Below, piece after piece: positions 5,411-5,740 of a DNA stretch of 5,740 nt. The position numbers and the translations under genes are program-made. Where the stretch lies: NCBI GenBank assembly GCA_016206405.1, contig JACQRQ010000235.1, positions 1-5,740 on the forward strand. The letters are read 5' to 3'. Positions within the stretch are counted from its first letter, which is position 1. Each line of letters begins with the position of its first letter. A model generated the notes under the pieces. The model was not told the DNA's origin, ran no database searches, and was given only the letters and a program-made list of their open reading frames with translations. The stretch comes from Elusimicrobiota bacterium (GTDB lineage: Bacteria > Elusimicrobiota > Elusimicrobia > O2-12-FULL-59-9).

Positions 5411-5740
5411 ATGAATTTCACGGAACTGGCGGGGGTCTCCGCCGGAAAAATTGAGGCGTTGAAGGAACGCATAGGCCGCCTCCAAATCAACCTTGGCGAC
5501 GTCCAGGAAAGCTTCACCCGGGGCGGCGGCAAGGGCGGCCAGAAGATCAACAAAACCTCCAACTGCGTCGTGCTGCGCTACGTCCCGCTCGCGCTTGTCG
5601 TCAAAAACCAACGGGAAAGAAAGCGTTCCATCAACCGGTTTCTGGCGCTGCGGGAGCTCGTGGATCAAATCGAGATGCGCGTTTCGCCGCAAACTTCCGG
5701 GCGCATCGGGCAATTCATGAAAATCCGCAAACAGAAGGAC
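5411..5740 (+). CDS. Release-factor-like GGQ-domain protein (3' end missing)
   Basis: The reading frame is open to the last base of the window, giving 110 residues with no stop, so the gene is partial. It carries an RF-1 type catalytic domain: GGQ at 42-44, inside FTRGGGKGGQKINKTSNCVV (35-54). In this family GGQ enters the peptidyl-transferase centre and hydrolyses peptidyl-tRNA. There is no room for the codon-recognition domains of RF1/RF2, and the KTSNCVVLRYVP segment resembles the small C12orf65/MTRFR-like rescue group more than ArfB. A likely role is release of nascent chains from stalled ribosomes; the basic tail beginning KIRKQK fits ribosome binding. The ATG at 5411 is the first start after an in-frame TAG at 5390; the only SD-like sequence, GGGGAG, touches it directly. 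Stop-codon-independent activity is inferred from architecture. Confidence 0.87.
   Translation, partial: MNFTELAGVSAGKIEALKERIGRLQINLGDVQESFTRGGGKGGQKINKTSNCVVLRYVPLALVVKNQRERKRSINRFLALRELVDQIEMRVSPQTSGRIGQFMKIRKQKD

Overview
The window looks like ordinary bacterial chromosome of fairly high GC (my estimate is 55-60%). Genes are tightly packed, Shine-Dalgarno sites are clear, and two products carry signal peptides, which suggests an uncultured Gram-negative-type bacterium. I cannot place it firmly. A deep environmental lineage such as Elusimicrobiota or Omnitrophota is only a guess from the gene mix and the repeat-rich intergenic DNA. There is no sign of phage, transposase, CRISPR, tRNA or rRNA.

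Left block (minus strand, 121-1569): two tandem genes encode exported proteins of exactly 234 residues each. They are clearly paralogues, roughly 45% identical over the aligned central part by hand alignment, sharing YNRWF, GKVVRKQ and RIEQELN blocks and the same SNMR C-terminus. I do not recognise the family. A GC-rich hairpin followed by four U lies in the 39-bp gap between them. The sequence just after each stop codon is also similar, as expected from a segmental tandem duplication.

Divergent spacer (1570-1781): three short hairpins, an AT-rich TATAAT stretch that probably holds promoters for both directions, and a strong ribosome binding site for the rightward genes.

Right block (plus strand, 1782-5740): a long-form transaldolase (pentose phosphate pathway), a PP2C-type protein phosphatase that starts 1 bp after the transaldolase stop, an AidB-like acyl-CoA dehydrogenase 22 bp further on, and, after a 72-bp spacer with a neat 8-bp tandem repeat, the start of a small GGQ-domain release-factor-like protein cut off by the window end. 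The first three are probably one transcription unit. Their products do not form a known pathway together, so the likeliest reading is a housekeeping operon with a signalling phosphatase inside it.

I do not see a convincing new multi-gene system. The most interesting items are the unrecognised exported paralogue pair with its intergenic hairpin, the transaldolase-phosphatase coupling, the variant motifs in the acyl-CoA dehydrogenase and release-factor-like proteins, and the fact that the outer spacers each carry a different short tandem repeat.
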